Positions 39,958 through 48,994 of a stretch of 64,000 bases of DNA are shown in pieces. The notes under the pieces are model-generated. The model searched no databases. It was not told the origin of the DNA and was given only the letters and a program-made list of their open reading frames with translations. Positions within the stretch are counted from its first letter, which is position 1; every line of letters begins with the position of its first letter. Position numbers and translations under genes: made by a program. Origin of the DNA: Streptomyces asoensis. GTDB lineage: Bacteria > Actinomycetota > Actinomycetes > Streptomycetales > Streptomycetaceae. The stretch covers positions 8,990,001 through 9,054,000 of the forward strand of contig NZ_CP049838.1 in the NCBI RefSeq assembly GCF_013085465.1. Reading direction: 5' to 3'.

Positions 39958-40620
39958 GTGGCGGGCAGGCTCAGGGCGCCGACCGGCCGGTACGGCGGCA
40001 AGTCCGCCGAGCAGCGGCAGGTCGAGCGACGCGGGAGATTCCTGGAGGCGGCGCTGCGGTTGTTCGGGGACGTCCCCGGCTACCGCGGCACCACGGTCGC
40101 GGCGCTCAGCGAGGCCGCCGGCCTGTCGACCCGCCAGTTCTATGAGGAGTTCCGCACCCTCGAGGACGTCCTGGCGGCGCTGCACCTCCAGGTCAACGAC
40201 TGGGCCGAGGAGGCGGTCCTGGCCGCCTTCGCCGCCGCCCAGGACACACCGCTCGTCGAGCGGGTCACCGCGATCTTCCGCGCCTACGCGGCCGACGTGA
40301 CCTCCGACCCGCGCCGCATCCGGATCACCTTCGTGGAGATCGTCGGGGTCAGCCCCCGGCTGGAGGAACAGCGACTGGCCCGCCGCGCCCGCTGGGTCGA
40401 CCTCATCTGCGCCGAGGCGTCGGCGGCCGCCGCCCGCGGCGAGGCGGCCCCCCGCGACTACCGCCTCGCGGCGACGGCCTTCATCGGCAGTGTCAACGGC
40501 CTTCTCCACGACTGGAGCGCCGGGTGGGTGGACGCGACCCTGGACGAGGTGGTCGACGAACTCGTGCGCCAACTGCTGGGCATCCTGCGGCCGTCGGGGT
40601 GGGTGCGGCAGCCATCCTGA
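39958..40620 (+). CDS. TetR-family transcriptional regulator
   Basis: 220 aa. The N-terminal TetR helix-turn-helix (about 20-70) reads RFLEAALRLFGDVPGYRGTTVAALSEAAGLSTRQFYEEF; the rest is the helical ligand-binding domain of unknown ligand. GTG 39958 with GGGAGG upstream; the frame is open earlier but contains the operator. Likely autoregulates and represses the divergent propeller gene through the 39860-39881 palindrome, and may control the KAP NTPase gene that starts inside its own 3' end. Confidence 0.9.
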   Translation: MAGRLRAPTGRYGGKSAEQRQVERRGRFLEAALRLFGDVPGYRGTTVAALSEAAGLSTRQFYEEFRTLEDVLAALHLQVNDWAEEAVLAAFAAAQDTPLVERVTAIFRAYAADVTSDPRRIRITFVEIVGVSPRLEEQRLARRARWVDLICAEASAAAARGEAAPRDYRLAATAFIGSVNGLLHDWSAGWVDATLDEVVDELVRQLLGILRPSGWVRQPS

Positions 40621-43442
40621 ACGGCATCGGGGACGACGGGGGGCTGGGCGAGTTGCAGGACGACGAGGACCGGGAACTGCCGGCGCCCGGTCTGGACGAC
40701 GAGGGGGAGCGGGCGGCCTACGCACGGGCTCTGGAGAGGAGCCTGACGAAGGCTCCCGGCTCGGCCGACGAACCCTCGACTGTCTCAAGCGCTCAGGTGG
40801 CGATCCGTCTGGACCGGCGCCCCGGGGCGTTCCGGCAGGACGTCATGAGGGCGATGAGGCTGCGGGAGAACGTCGCCCGAGTGCGGCGCGCGCCGCTGTA
40901 CCAGCAGGCACTGCTGCGCTACGAGGACGCGCGCGACAGGCTGGACGAGGCCGAGGACCGCATCACGCCGCTGCTGCCCCGCCTGACCCGGGACGTGCCG
41001 TTGGCCGTGGCCGCCCTGTCCTTGACGGCCCCGGTCGTTCTCTGGGCGACCGGGAGCGGCTGGTGGCCCGCCGGGCTCGGCGTCGCACTGACCGCCCTCG
41101 GCGGGGCCCTGTGGCGACCGGAGTCACGCGGTCGGGTACGGGCTTTCGTCATCCTGGTCTTCGCGCTGACGTCGAGGGCCGTGCGGGTGCGGGCGGTACG
41201 GAACCGGACCGCCGAACTCACACATGTCGCCGCGCGGGACGTCATGCCCCCGGTGGTGCAGAACGTGGTCTCGGAACTCCTCGGTGAGGATCCCGACTGT
41301 CTGCTTGTCGCCACGGAGTACGAGGGCATCAGAGACCACCGTGACCAACGGTATGTGGTCGACAACCAGGCCATGGCGGAGATCCGTCAGAAGCTCGACG
41401 CCCTGGTCGACGGGACCATCGCCGTGTGCGGACCACGCGGCTCCGGGAAGTCGACCCTGCTCGCCACGTGCGGCGACACGCACGACCTGAAGGTCTCCGT
41501 ACAGGCGCCCGCCTCCTACGCGCCTCTGGAGTTCCTCACCTCGCTCTTCGTCGTCCTGTGCGAGACCTACCTGACGGACCACGGGTACGGCTTTCCCGAG
41601 TTCCGCCGCCTCAGCCCGCTGCGCACCGGGCTGCGCAGGCTCGGCGCGGCGGTACGGGCGCTCGCTCGAAGCCTCCTCGTCGGCCTGCTGGCACTCGGGC
41701 TGTTCCTGGTGGGTGTCTTCGCCGCTACGCGCGACTTCGTCGAGCACCACTCCGGAGCGCTCGCGCGAGCCGGCGACGACACGGCGGAACGGCTGCGGGA
41801 CGGCCTGGTGGCCGTCCTGGAGGGCAGGCGGCCGTGGCAGGCGCTGTCTGCCGTCGTCCTCGGCTTTCTGGTCTGGAAGTACGTCAGGAGGTGGCGGTTC
41901 AGCGGCTTCACCAGCGTCGTGCGCCAGGTCCTTCTCGCGCCGGTCGGCCGGTTGCTGATGGTGCTGGGGCTGGTGACCGTGTGGTCGCCGAGGCCGCTGA
42001 TCGCCTGGTTCGAGGACTGGCGCCACGACGAACCGGCCGTCTACTACCCCACGATGGCGGTCGTCGGGGTGCTCGCCGCCATCGCCGTCTGGCTGGTGGT
42101 CACGCCCTTCTGGGAATACGTGCGCGGGACCACCGCGCGGGTCGCGGCCCTGGTCTTCGTCCTCGGGTTCGCAGAGGTGTTCGTCGACGACCGGATGCGG
42201 CACGCGGCCTTCGGATGGGATCTGTCGCAACGAGTGGCCCTGATCTCCCTGGGCGCCATCATGATCAGGGCGTCCCGGTGGAGGCGCGGAAAGCGGGAGC
42301 CGACCCTGGCCAGACGGTGCCGGGACCACCTCTACCGGCTCCAGACGGTCCAGAGCGTGACATACGGCGCGAGCGGGGCCCCGGCAGGTGGGCTGCTCAG
42401 CCTGGGGTCCACCTACGGCACCTCGTTCACCGCGTCCCCCCTCACCCTGCCCGAGCTCGTCCAGCAGCTGAGGCGCACCCTGGCCGAAGCAGCCGCGGAA
42501 CTGCGGCCGCAGCGACGGCGCCTGGTGGTCACCATCGACGAGATCGACCGTCTCGGATCCACCGCCAAGGCACTGGAGTTCCTCGGGGAGATCAAGGCCA
42601 TCCTGGGTGTCACCGGCGTGCACTTCCTGATCTCGGTGTCGGAGGACGTCGGGGCGGCGTTCGTCCGGCGGGGACTGCCCGGACGAGATGTCGCGGACAG
42701 CACGTTCGACGACGTCGTCCATGTGCGGCCGTGCTCGTTGGAGGAGTCGAAGCGCATCCTGGGCCAGCGTGCCGCCGGTGTCTCGGAGCCGTTCGTGGCG
42801 CTCGCCCACGCCCTGTCCGGCGGTGTGCCGCGGGACCTGATCCGGTACTCCCGCGAGATGGTGTCACTGCGCGAGAGCAGGGGGGAGGTCGAATTGCGGA
42901 ACATCGCCGCCTGGCTCGTCACCCGTGCGATGCGGGAGACGGTCGACGCCTTCAGGGCCGGGGTGAAGGAGGGCGCCCTCCCCACCCGGAGTACGGACGT
43001 GGTCTTCGGGGCGACCAGACGGCTGGCGGAATTCCTGCACGCCGACTGCCTGTGCGAACTCGACAGAATGCGAGGGCACATCGGCCGGTTCGCGCGGTGG
43101 GCGGACGGTCCCGGCGGTGTCGAACTGCGGGCAGACCTGCCCGCCGACGCCCTGGAGCGTCTGGAGGAGGCCGCCGCCTACGCCTACTTCTGCGTCACCC
43201 TCCTCGATGTGTTCGCGGCGCCGGGGTTCGAGCGCCGCCGTACGCAGGCGCACGTGCACAGACCGGACGGAAGCCTCGAGCGGCTGGCGGTCGTGCGGGG
43301 GGAACTTTCTCTCTCGCCGCACAGCGCCCGTCGGCTCCTCGACGACACCAGGGCGGCCTGGGGGCTGCCGCACGTGCCTGCTCCCGACCTGCCGGAGATC
43401 GTCGAGACCGCGCGCAGGTCCTGCCCGCACTACGCCGACTGA
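40599..43442 (+). CDS. KAP-type P-loop NTPase with multiple membrane segments
   Basis: Large membrane ATPase of about 947 aa. Two or three N-terminal helices (about 130-195), then Walker A GPRGSGKST (about 277). A membrane insert of five to six helices (about 345-560) separates it from Walker B LVVTIDEIDRLG (about 642), the arrangement that defines KAP NTPases. EIKAILGVTGVHFLISVSED and SGGVPRDLIRYSREM resemble sensor and arginine-finger regions. The C-terminal about 150 residues are uncharacterised. No ATG; GTG 40599 (overlapping the TetR end by 22 bp) is the best start, with a TTG at 40653 possible. Co-transcription with TetR is likely. KAP proteins include phage-exclusion PifA, but a defence role is only inference. 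Confidence 0.75.
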   Translation: MGAAAILNGIGDDGGLGELQDDEDRELPAPGLDDEGERAAYARALERSLTKAPGSADEPSTVSSAQVAIRLDRRPGAFRQDVMRAMRLRENVARVRRAPLYQQALLRYEDARDRLDEAEDRITPLLPRLTRDVPLAVAALSLTAPVVLWATGSGWWPAGLGVALTALGGALWRPESRGRVRAFVILVFALTSRAVRVRAVRNRTAELTHVAARDVMPPVVQNVVSELLGEDPDCLLVATEYEGIRDHRDQRYVVDNQAMAEIRQKLDALVDGTIAVCGPRGSGKSTLLATCGDTHDLKVSVQAPASYAPLEFLTSLFVVLCETYLTDHGYGFPEFRRLSPLRTGLRRLGAAVRALARSLLVGLLALGLFLVGVFAATRDFVEHHSGALARAGDDTAERLRDGLVAVLEGRRPWQALSAVVLGFLVWKYVRRWRFSGFTSVVRQVLLAPVGRLLMVLGLVTVWSPRPLIAWFEDWRHDEPAVYYPTMAVVGVLAAIAVWLVVTPFWEYVRGTTARVAALVFVLGFAEVFVDDRMRHAAFGWDLSQRVALISLGAIMIRASRWRRGKREPTLARRCRDHLYRLQTVQSVTYGASGAPAGGLLSLGSTYGTSFTASPLTLPELVQQLRRTLAEAAAELRPQRRRLVVTIDEIDRLGSTAKALEFLGEIKAILGVTGVHFLISVSEDVGAAFVRRGLPGRDVADSTFDDVVHVRPCSLEESKRILGQRAAGVSEPFVALAHALSGGVPRDLIRYSREMVSLRESRGEVELRNIAAWLVTRAMRETVDAFRAGVKEGALPTRSTDVVFGATRRLAEFLHADCLCELDRMRGHIGRFARWADGPGGVELRADLPADALERLEEAAAYAYFCVTLLDVFAAPGFERRRTQAHVHRPDGSLERLAVVRGELSLSPHSARRLLDDTRAAWGLPHVPAPDLPEIVETARRSCPHYAD

Positions 43443-43451
43443 GGCCGCCGG

Positions 43452-44702
43452 TCACCTCTCTCCCAGCCGGCCCACCACATCCACCACCTGTCCCACTCCG
43501 TCCTCCTCGCGCACCCGCACACCCAACTCCCTTGCACGTAGGGAGAATTCAGGTTCCCGGGTGACCCGCAGAAGCGCGGCCGTCAGTGTCTGCGCCGTCA
43601 GTCGACGCAGCGGCAACGAGTTCGGTGCCACGCCGAGGTCGACCAGGCGGTCGGCCCAGAAGGGCTCGTCGAACTGGATCGGTACCGGCACGGCGGGGAC
43701 CCCGGCCCGTACGCCCGCCGCCGTGGTGCCCGCCCCGCAGTGGTGGACCACCGCGGCCGTCTCCGGGAACAGCAACGAGTGCGGGACGTCGTCGACGGTC
43801 AGCATGTCGTCGCCGTCGACCGCGAGGCCCGCCCAGCCGCGCTGGATCACCCCGCGCAGCCCCGCCCGCCGCAGCGCCCGGACGATCTCGGCGCTCAGTC
43901 GCCGCGGGTCGGGCACGGTCGCGCTGCCCAGCCCGACGAAGACCGGCGGCGGCCCGGCGTCGAGGAACTCCCGCAGGGCGGGCGGGAGCCGGGTCTCCCG
44001 GTCGTACGGCCACCAGTACCCGGTGACGTCCAGCTCCGCCCGCCAGTCGCGGGGCCGGGGCACCACCAGCAGGCTGAAACCGTGCAGGACCGGCCAGCCG
44101 CGCCGGGCCCGGCGCGGCTGGCCGGTGCCCGGACGGCGTACGGCGGGCAGCCCCAGCCGGGCCCGTAGCGTCGGCACGACCGGCGCGAAGATCTGCTCGA
44201 CGGCCAGCCCGACACCGTGCCCGGCGAGCCGGTTGCCGACCGCTCCCCATGAGCCGCCGCCCAGCAGCGGCGGCGCGAACTCCCTGGTGGGGGCGACGGG
44301 TTGGAGGTAGAGGCCGAGGCTCGGCAGGGACAGCCCCGCGGCGATGGTGTGCCCCAGCGGCGCCACCGAGGCGGACAGCAGCAGGACGTCGCTCGCCTGC
44401 GCGGCGGTCAGGAGGTCGTCGGTCATCCGCCCCACCAGTGACCGCGCCATGCGGGCCACCCGCAGCAGCTTGCCCGGGCCGGTGGTGCTGCGGTGCAGCC
44501 CCCGGCCCCGCTCGGACTCCAGCTCCGCCCGTGGATCCACCGGCAGGGCGTGGAAGCCCACCCCCGAGCCCGCCACCAGCGGCGCGAACCGCGCGTGGGT
44601 GACCAGGGTGACCTCGTGCCCCGCCCGCACCAGGCCATGGCCCAGTCCCGTGAAGGGCGCCACGTCACCCCGGGATCCCGCTGTCATGATCGCCACTCGC
44701 AC
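43452..44702 (-). CDS. GT1-family (MGT/erythromycin-type) glycosyltransferase
   Basis: 416 aa GT-B enzyme. N-terminal VRVAIMTAGSRGDVAPFTGLG begins the acceptor domain; the donor-binding domain carries PPVFVGLGSATVPD and the HHCGAGTTAAGVRAGVP...FDEPFWADR signature that binds nucleotide-sugar pyrophosphate. Family members glycosylate lipids or small molecules. Start GTG 44702, six codons before MTAGSRG. The gene is divergent from the alpha-galactosidase and ends 9 bp from the KAP gene. Acceptor unknown. Confidence 0.9.
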   Translation of the reverse strand: MRVAIMTAGSRGDVAPFTGLGHGLVRAGHEVTLVTHARFAPLVAGSGVGFHALPVDPRAELESERGRGLHRSTTGPGKLLRVARMARSLVGRMTDDLLTAAQASDVLLLSASVAPLGHTIAAGLSLPSLGLYLQPVAPTREFAPPLLGGGSWGAVGNRLAGHGVGLAVEQIFAPVVPTLRARLGLPAVRRPGTGQPRRARRGWPVLHGFSLLVVPRPRDWRAELDVTGYWWPYDRETRLPPALREFLDAGPPPVFVGLGSATVPDPRRLSAEIVRALRRAGLRGVIQRGWAGLAVDGDDMLTVDDVPHSLLFPETAAVVHHCGAGTTAAGVRAGVPAVPVPIQFDEPFWADRLVDLGVAPNSLPLRRLTAQTLTAALLRVTREPEFSLRARELGVRVREEDGVGQVVDVVGRLGER

Positions 44703-44802
44703 GACGGACAGTATGGGGGCGGGGCGCCCGGTCCGGGTGAACGACCCTACGAAAGCGGCCACTTCCTCATTGAGAGCGGTCACATCACTTCTGTCGCAGC
44801 CG

Positions 44803-44831
44803 TTGACTTCACTCTCCGGCGGCTCTACTTT
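44803..44831 (+). promoter_or_regulatory. Promoter of the alpha-galactosidase gene
   Basis: TTGACT (44803-44808), 17-bp spacer, TACTTT (44826-44831), 63 bp before the start codon: a good match to the HrdB-type consensus. Confidence 0.6.
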
Positions 44832-44893
44832 CGGCGCGCAACGCGTTCGGTTTGCCGACCCTTGTTCGATATTTCGAAGCTTGGAGCCGCCGT

Positions 44894-46852
44894 ATGTTTC
44901 CCCCACCCCCCGCGCACCCGGTCCGGCGCTGGAGATCCGCCGCCGCACGGGTACTCGCCCTGCTGCTGACGGTGACCGCCGCCCTGCTGTTCGCCCAGCC
45001 CGGCCCGGCCCAGGCGGCGACCTCGCGGCAGATCGCCGTGCCCACCGCCCCGATGGGCTGGGCCTCCTGGAACAGCTTCGCCGCGAAGATCGACTACAAC
45101 GTCATCAAGCAGCAGGTCGACGCGTTCGTCGCCGCGGGCCTGCCGGCGGCCGGATACAAGTACATCAACATCGACGAGGGCTGGTGGCAGGGCACCCGCG
45201 ACAGCGCGGGCAACATCACCGTCGACACGGCCGAGTGGCCCGGCGGCATGAGCGCCATCGCCGACTACATCCACAGCAAGGGCCTCAAGGCCGGCATCTA
45301 CACGGACGCCGGCAAGGACGGCTGCGGCTACTACTACCCGACCGGCCGCCCCGCCGCCCCGGGCAGCGGCAGCGAGGGCCACTACGACCAGGACATGCTC
45401 CAGTTCTCGCAGTGGGGCTTCGACTTCGTGAAGGTCGACTGGTGCGGCGGTGACGCCGAGGGCCTCGACGCGGCGACGGCGTACACCGCGATCAGCGGCG
45501 CCGTCACGAAGGCGACGGCCGCCACCGGCCGCCCGCTCACCCTCTCCATCTGCAACTGGGGCTACCAGAACACCTGGAACTGGGCTCCCGGCCTCGCCCC
45601 GATGTTCCGGACCAGCACCGACATCATCTACTACGGCAACAACCCGTCGATGACGAACCTGCTGTCCAACTTCGACCAGGGCCTGCACCCCACCGCCCAG
45701 CACACCGGCTACTACAACGACCCGGACATGCTGATGGTCGGCATGACCGGCTTCACCGCCGCCCAGAACCGCACCCACATGAACCTGTGGGCGGTCTCCG
45801 GCGCCCCGCTCCTCGCCGGCAACGACCTGACCACGATGACCACGGAGACGGCGAACATCCTCAAGAACCCCGAGGTCATCGCCGTCGACCAGGACACGCG
45901 CGGCCTCCAGGGCGTCAAGGTCGCCGAGGACACCACCGGGGCGCAGGTGTACGGCAAGGTCCTCGCCGGCAGCGGCAAGCGTGCCGTCGTCCTGCTCAAC
46001 CGCACCTCCGCCGCCCAGAACATCACCGTCCGCTGGTCCGACCTGGGTCTGACCAACGCCTCCGCCACCGTCCGTGACCTGTGGGCCCGCGCCGACGTCG
46101 GCACGTACTCCACGAGCTACACGGCGAGCGTCCCGGCGGGCGGCTCGGTCATGCTCACCGTCACCGGCGGCACCGAGGCGTCGGGCAGCACGTACACCGG
46201 CACGTCCAGCTTCTCCGGCGTGGTCGCCGGGAACACCGGCCTGAAGGTCGTCGACGTCGCCTACACCAACACCGCCTCCACCGCCCGTACCGCGACGCTG
46301 AAGGTGAACGGCCAGACCGCGACGACGGTCTCCTTCCCGCCGACGGGCTCCACACAGGGCACGATCACCCTCCAGGTGGCCCTGTCGAAGGGCTCGGCCA
46401 ACACGCTCGCCTTCACCGGCGCCCCGACCCTCGCCGACATCACGGTCAAGCCCCTCGCCGGCGCGAACGGCGCCCTCGTCGTCGGCAAGCAGTCCGGCCG
46501 CTGCCTGGACCTGTACAACAGCACCATCACCAACGGCACCCAGGCCGAGCTGTGGGACTGCAACGGCGGGTCCAACCAGGCCTGGACGTACACCTCCCGC
46601 AAGGAACTCGTGGTGTACGGGAACAAGTGCCTGGACGCCTACAACCTCGGTACCACCAACGGCACCAAGGTCGTCATCTGGGACTGCAACGGCCAGAACA
46701 ACCAGAAGTGGAACGTCAACAGCGACGGCACGATCACCAACGTCAACGCGGGGCTGTGCCTCGACGCGAACGGGGCGGGCACGGCCAACCGCACCCCGAT
46801 CGTGCTCTGGACCTGCGGCACCGCCGACAACCAGAAGTGGACGCTGACCTGA
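44894..46852 (+). CDS. Secreted GH27 alpha-galactosidase with CBM13 lectin domain
   Basis: Extracellular hydrolase of terminal alpha-galactosyl residues, 652 aa. Signal peptide (about 1-36, ending AQA-ATS). GH27 barrel (about 37-320): MGWASWNSF, INIDEGWW, GIYTDAG, nucleophile Asp in FDFVKVDWCGG and acid/base Asp in YNDPDMLMVG. Antiparallel beta domain about 330-400, an NPCBM/CBM-like linker domain about 405-520, and C-terminal ricin-B (CBM13) repeats with three Q-x-W words (NQAW, NQKW, NQKW; about 530-652). ATG 44894 with GGAG upstream. Confidence 0.95.
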   Translation: MFPPPPAHPVRRWRSAAARVLALLLTVTAALLFAQPGPAQAATSRQIAVPTAPMGWASWNSFAAKIDYNVIKQQVDAFVAAGLPAAGYKYINIDEGWWQGTRDSAGNITVDTAEWPGGMSAIADYIHSKGLKAGIYTDAGKDGCGYYYPTGRPAAPGSGSEGHYDQDMLQFSQWGFDFVKVDWCGGDAEGLDAATAYTAISGAVTKATAATGRPLTLSICNWGYQNTWNWAPGLAPMFRTSTDIIYYGNNPSMTNLLSNFDQGLHPTAQHTGYYNDPDMLMVGMTGFTAAQNRTHMNLWAVSGAPLLAGNDLTTMTTETANILKNPEVIAVDQDTRGLQGVKVAEDTTGAQVYGKVLAGSGKRAVVLLNRTSAAQNITVRWSDLGLTNASATVRDLWARADVGTYSTSYTASVPAGGSVMLTVTGGTEASGSTYTGTSSFSGVVAGNTGLKVVDVAYTNTASTARTATLKVNGQTATTVSFPPTGSTQGTITLQVALSKGSANTLAFTGAPTLADITVKPLAGANGALVVGKQSGRCLDLYNSTITNGTQAELWDCNGGSNQAWTYTSRKELVVYGNKCLDAYNLGTTNGTKVVIWDCNGQNNQKWNVNSDGTITNVNAGLCLDANGAGTANRTPIVLWTCGTADNQKWTLT

Positions 46853-46859
46853 CCCTCCG

Positions 46860-46893
46860 GGCGGGGGCCCGACCCACGGGTCGGGCCCCCGCC
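46860..46893. terminator. 16-bp perfect hairpin after alpha-galactosidase gene
   Basis: Arms 46860-46875 and 46878-46893 with a 2-nt loop, 7 bp after the stop codon. Confidence 0.85.
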
Positions 46894-46999
46894 ACCCCCC
46901 GGGGCAGTGGCGGCCGAGGGCCGTGGCGGGGAACCGGCCGGGCGTTTCCCGTGTCTGTCGACATGCCGGACCAGTCGACGCGCGGGACCAGGGGGGACC

Positions 47000-47773
47000 A
47001 TGTCGGACACCAGCGAGGCCGAACCGGTCAGGAGCGGGGGCGGGCGCGTCCGGCGCGTGGTGTTCCGCCTCGTCATGGCCGTCCTGATCCTGCTGCTCGC
47101 CGGGCGCACCTACCAGGAGACGGCCGTCGCACTCGCCCGGTCGGAGGGATCCCTGCACACCGCCGCGGCGAGCGTGACGGAGCTGACCTCGCACACGGTG
47201 TCCGGATACTCGGGCGGCGGTCAGGACGGCGGCAGCGGTGAGTACTTCACCCACACCGAGTACACCGTCCGACTCGCCCTGGGCGAAGGGCAGAAGAGGG
47301 TCGACAAGGTCGCGGACCAGGTCGGGCAGGACCTCTGGGAGGGCAAGCGGGTCGTGGTCGGCCTGTGGCACGGCCGGGTCGTGGAGATCGACGGCCAGGA
47401 CGTGTGGCCCGGCTGGCACTTCGGGACTCTGGACGTGACGCTGATCGTGCTGGCCCCGTTGACGACGGCCTGTTTGATCTCCCTAGCCGTGTCCGCCGCC
47501 GCCCTTCTGGCCGCCCGGACGGGCCGGGTCCGGGCGGGACGCGACGACCGCTTCGGGCCCTGCGCGCTCGGGTCGGCCGTCGCCATGGCGACGCTGCTCG
47601 CGCTCCTCGTCCTCGCGGCCTTCGGGCACGTCCTCGCGTACTGGCCCGTCGTTCCCGTCTGCGCCGGTACGGCGGTGGCGCTGGCGAGGCTGAGCGCGGT
47701 GATCCGGCGCCTCGGGCGTATCGCCGCCGAGGACACCCCGGCCGGTGCGGGGAGCGAGTCGGCGCGGGCCTGA
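47000..47773 (+). CDS. Integral membrane protein of unknown function
   Basis: 257 aa. One helix near the N-terminus (about 24-40), an extracytoplasmic domain of about 100 residues containing GYSGGGQDGGSGEYFTHTEY and an EGKRVVVGLWHGRVVEIDG beta segment, then three helices (about 140-225). No family recognised. ATG 47000 with a run of G upstream (AGGGGGGACC). Monocistronic. Confidence 0.65.
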   Translation: MSDTSEAEPVRSGGGRVRRVVFRLVMAVLILLLAGRTYQETAVALARSEGSLHTAAASVTELTSHTVSGYSGGGQDGGSGEYFTHTEYTVRLALGEGQKRVDKVADQVGQDLWEGKRVVVGLWHGRVVEIDGQDVWPGWHFGTLDVTLIVLAPLTTACLISLAVSAAALLAARTGRVRAGRDDRFGPCALGSAVAMATLLALLVLAAFGHVLAYWPVVPVCAGTAVALARLSAVIRRLGRIAAEDTPAGAGSESARA

Positions 47774-48093
47774 GGCCGGCTCTGCCACGGCGGGCCGATC
47801 GCCAGCGCCCACGAGAGCGGCGACCGGCGGCGCATGCGCGTACGGCTCACCGGCGCCGGCCACACCGCGTTCCGACGGCGACCGGCGTCGGACGGCGACC
47901 GGCGTCGGACGACGCGGGCGGGCCCGTACTGCTCGCAGCGCTGTCCGCAGCAGAGCGACGGAGACCAGCCGACCTGCCGCGGAAACCGGTGCCGGCAGCG
48001 GAGACCGGGACCGACGCGACCGCCCCCGCCCGGCCCGCACCGAAAAGGTCCAGGTCAGCCGGGAGGTGACCTGGACCCCTGCGGTCTTCCTCC
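47774..48093. other. 320 bp without a gene
   Basis: No coding sequence recognised. Contains a short direct repeat (GACGGCGACCGGCGTCG twice, near 47876-47911) and the terminator at 48047-48077. Confidence 0.5.
48047..48077 (-). terminator. Rho-independent-like terminator of the NTF2-like gene
   Basis: 11-bp perfect stem (48047-48057 with 48067-48077), 9-nt loop, followed on the minus strand by TTTT. Starts 16 bp after the stop of the gene at 48094. Confidence 0.8.
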
Positions 48094-48459
48094 CTACTCG
48101 TCCCATGCCTGGATCATGGTCTGCTCGACGATCTTGCCGTCCCGCAACGTGATCATCGACTCGGCGAGGACGCGCACGCCGTCGCTGTACCGGCAGGACT
48201 CGCTGAAAGCGGCGCGGTCACCCTGGACGATGCACTCCTCCAGCTTGTGGGTCATGTCCCGGCTGTAGACGTCGTCGAGCATCCGGCCGATCTCGTCCCG
48301 GCCGTGCAGCACCTTGGGCCGGCTGGGCTGGGTGTTGTGGTCGATGACGCGTATCTCCGCGTCGTCGGCGTAGAGCGACAGCAGTGTCGCCGCGGTCTGT
48401 TCCTCAATGCCTCTGCGCAGAGTGTCGGTGTCGAACGCGGAGCCTGCGGCGGTGCCCAT
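48094..48459 (-). CDS. SnoaL/NTF2-like small protein
   Basis: 121 aa cone-shaped alpha+beta fold. Characteristic run: LLSLYADDAEIRVIDHN, HGRDEIGRMLDDVYSRDMTHKLEE, and a closing beta strand around GKIVEQTMIQAWDE, as in ketosteroid-isomerase-like NTF2 proteins. GGAGG lies just upstream of ATG 48459. Role not predictable: some act as enzymes, others as binding proteins. Confidence 0.82.
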   Translation of the reverse strand: MGTAAGSAFDTDTLRRGIEEQTAATLLSLYADDAEIRVIDHNTQPSRPKVLHGRDEIGRMLDDVYSRDMTHKLEECIVQGDRAAFSESCRYSDGVRVLAESMITLRDGKIVEQTMIQAWDE

Positions 48460-48630
48460 GGTGACCTCCTCCGAGGGCCGCGGCCGAGGGGAGGTCGGGC
48501 CGCCCGACCCTCACCTTCGAGGCTCCTCCGGCAGGCCGGGCTCGGCAAGCGCAGCCGGTCACCTCCGCCTGTCGGGTGAGCGCCGGCGCCCACCCGTGTC
48601 CGCGAGGGCGTCCGTGGCGTTGCTGAGGGC

Positions 48631-48927
48631 ATGATCTCCACTCGACGCATCGCCGCAATCGCCGCACTCGCCGCCGGGGTCACGGGCCTCGCGGCGCCCC
48701 TGGCGAGCGCGGCCGAAGCCCCGGCCACCGGCCAACTCAACCCCATGACCGTGCTGGACTCGGTCGCCACGAGCCAGATTCCCGCGGAGTACCGGGCCGA
48801 CCTCCCGCCGGTGTCCAGGCAGCTGGGCGAGCTCAACAAGGTCGGCGGGCTCGAGAAGCTGAACGAGCTGCACCAGGTCACCGACCTCGTCGCTCCCGTG
48901 ACCGGGCTGCTGCCCGCGATCGGCTGA
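48631..48927 (+). CDS. Small secreted protein
   Basis: 98 aa. Clear signal peptide (about 1-28, IAALAAGVTGLAAPLASA-AEAP); mature part of 70 residues with no Cys, ending DLVAPVTGLLPAIG. The C-terminal hydrophobic Val/Leu/Pro pattern is loosely reminiscent of the precursor core at 12171-12386, without convincing homology. GAGGG is very close to the ATG. Divergent from the NTF2-like gene. No family recognised. Confidence 0.7.
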   Translation: MISTRRIAAIAALAAGVTGLAAPLASAAEAPATGQLNPMTVLDSVATSQIPAEYRADLPPVSRQLGELNKVGGLEKLNELHQVTDLVAPVTGLLPAIG

Positions 48928-48946
48928 GCGTCTCACCTCGCCCCGC

Positions 48947-48976
48947 GGGGGCCGTCCGGACGACCGGGCGGCCCCC
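48947..48976. terminator. Bidirectional hairpin between convergent genes
   Basis: 13-bp stem with one mismatch (48947-48959 with 48964-48976) and a 4-nt loop, between the small secreted protein gene and the ABC transporter gene. Confidence 0.7.
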
Positions 48977-48994
48977 ACTCGCGTCCGGGCCCGC

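Noticed and set aside
40599-43442. Phage-defence island
   Set aside because: The KAP NTPase stands alone with a TetR gene; no nuclease, toxin, integrase or other defence gene nearby.
47774-48093. Short open frames in the gap before the NTF2-like gene
   Set aside because: Arg/Thr/Pro-rich, repeat-derived, no start signals.
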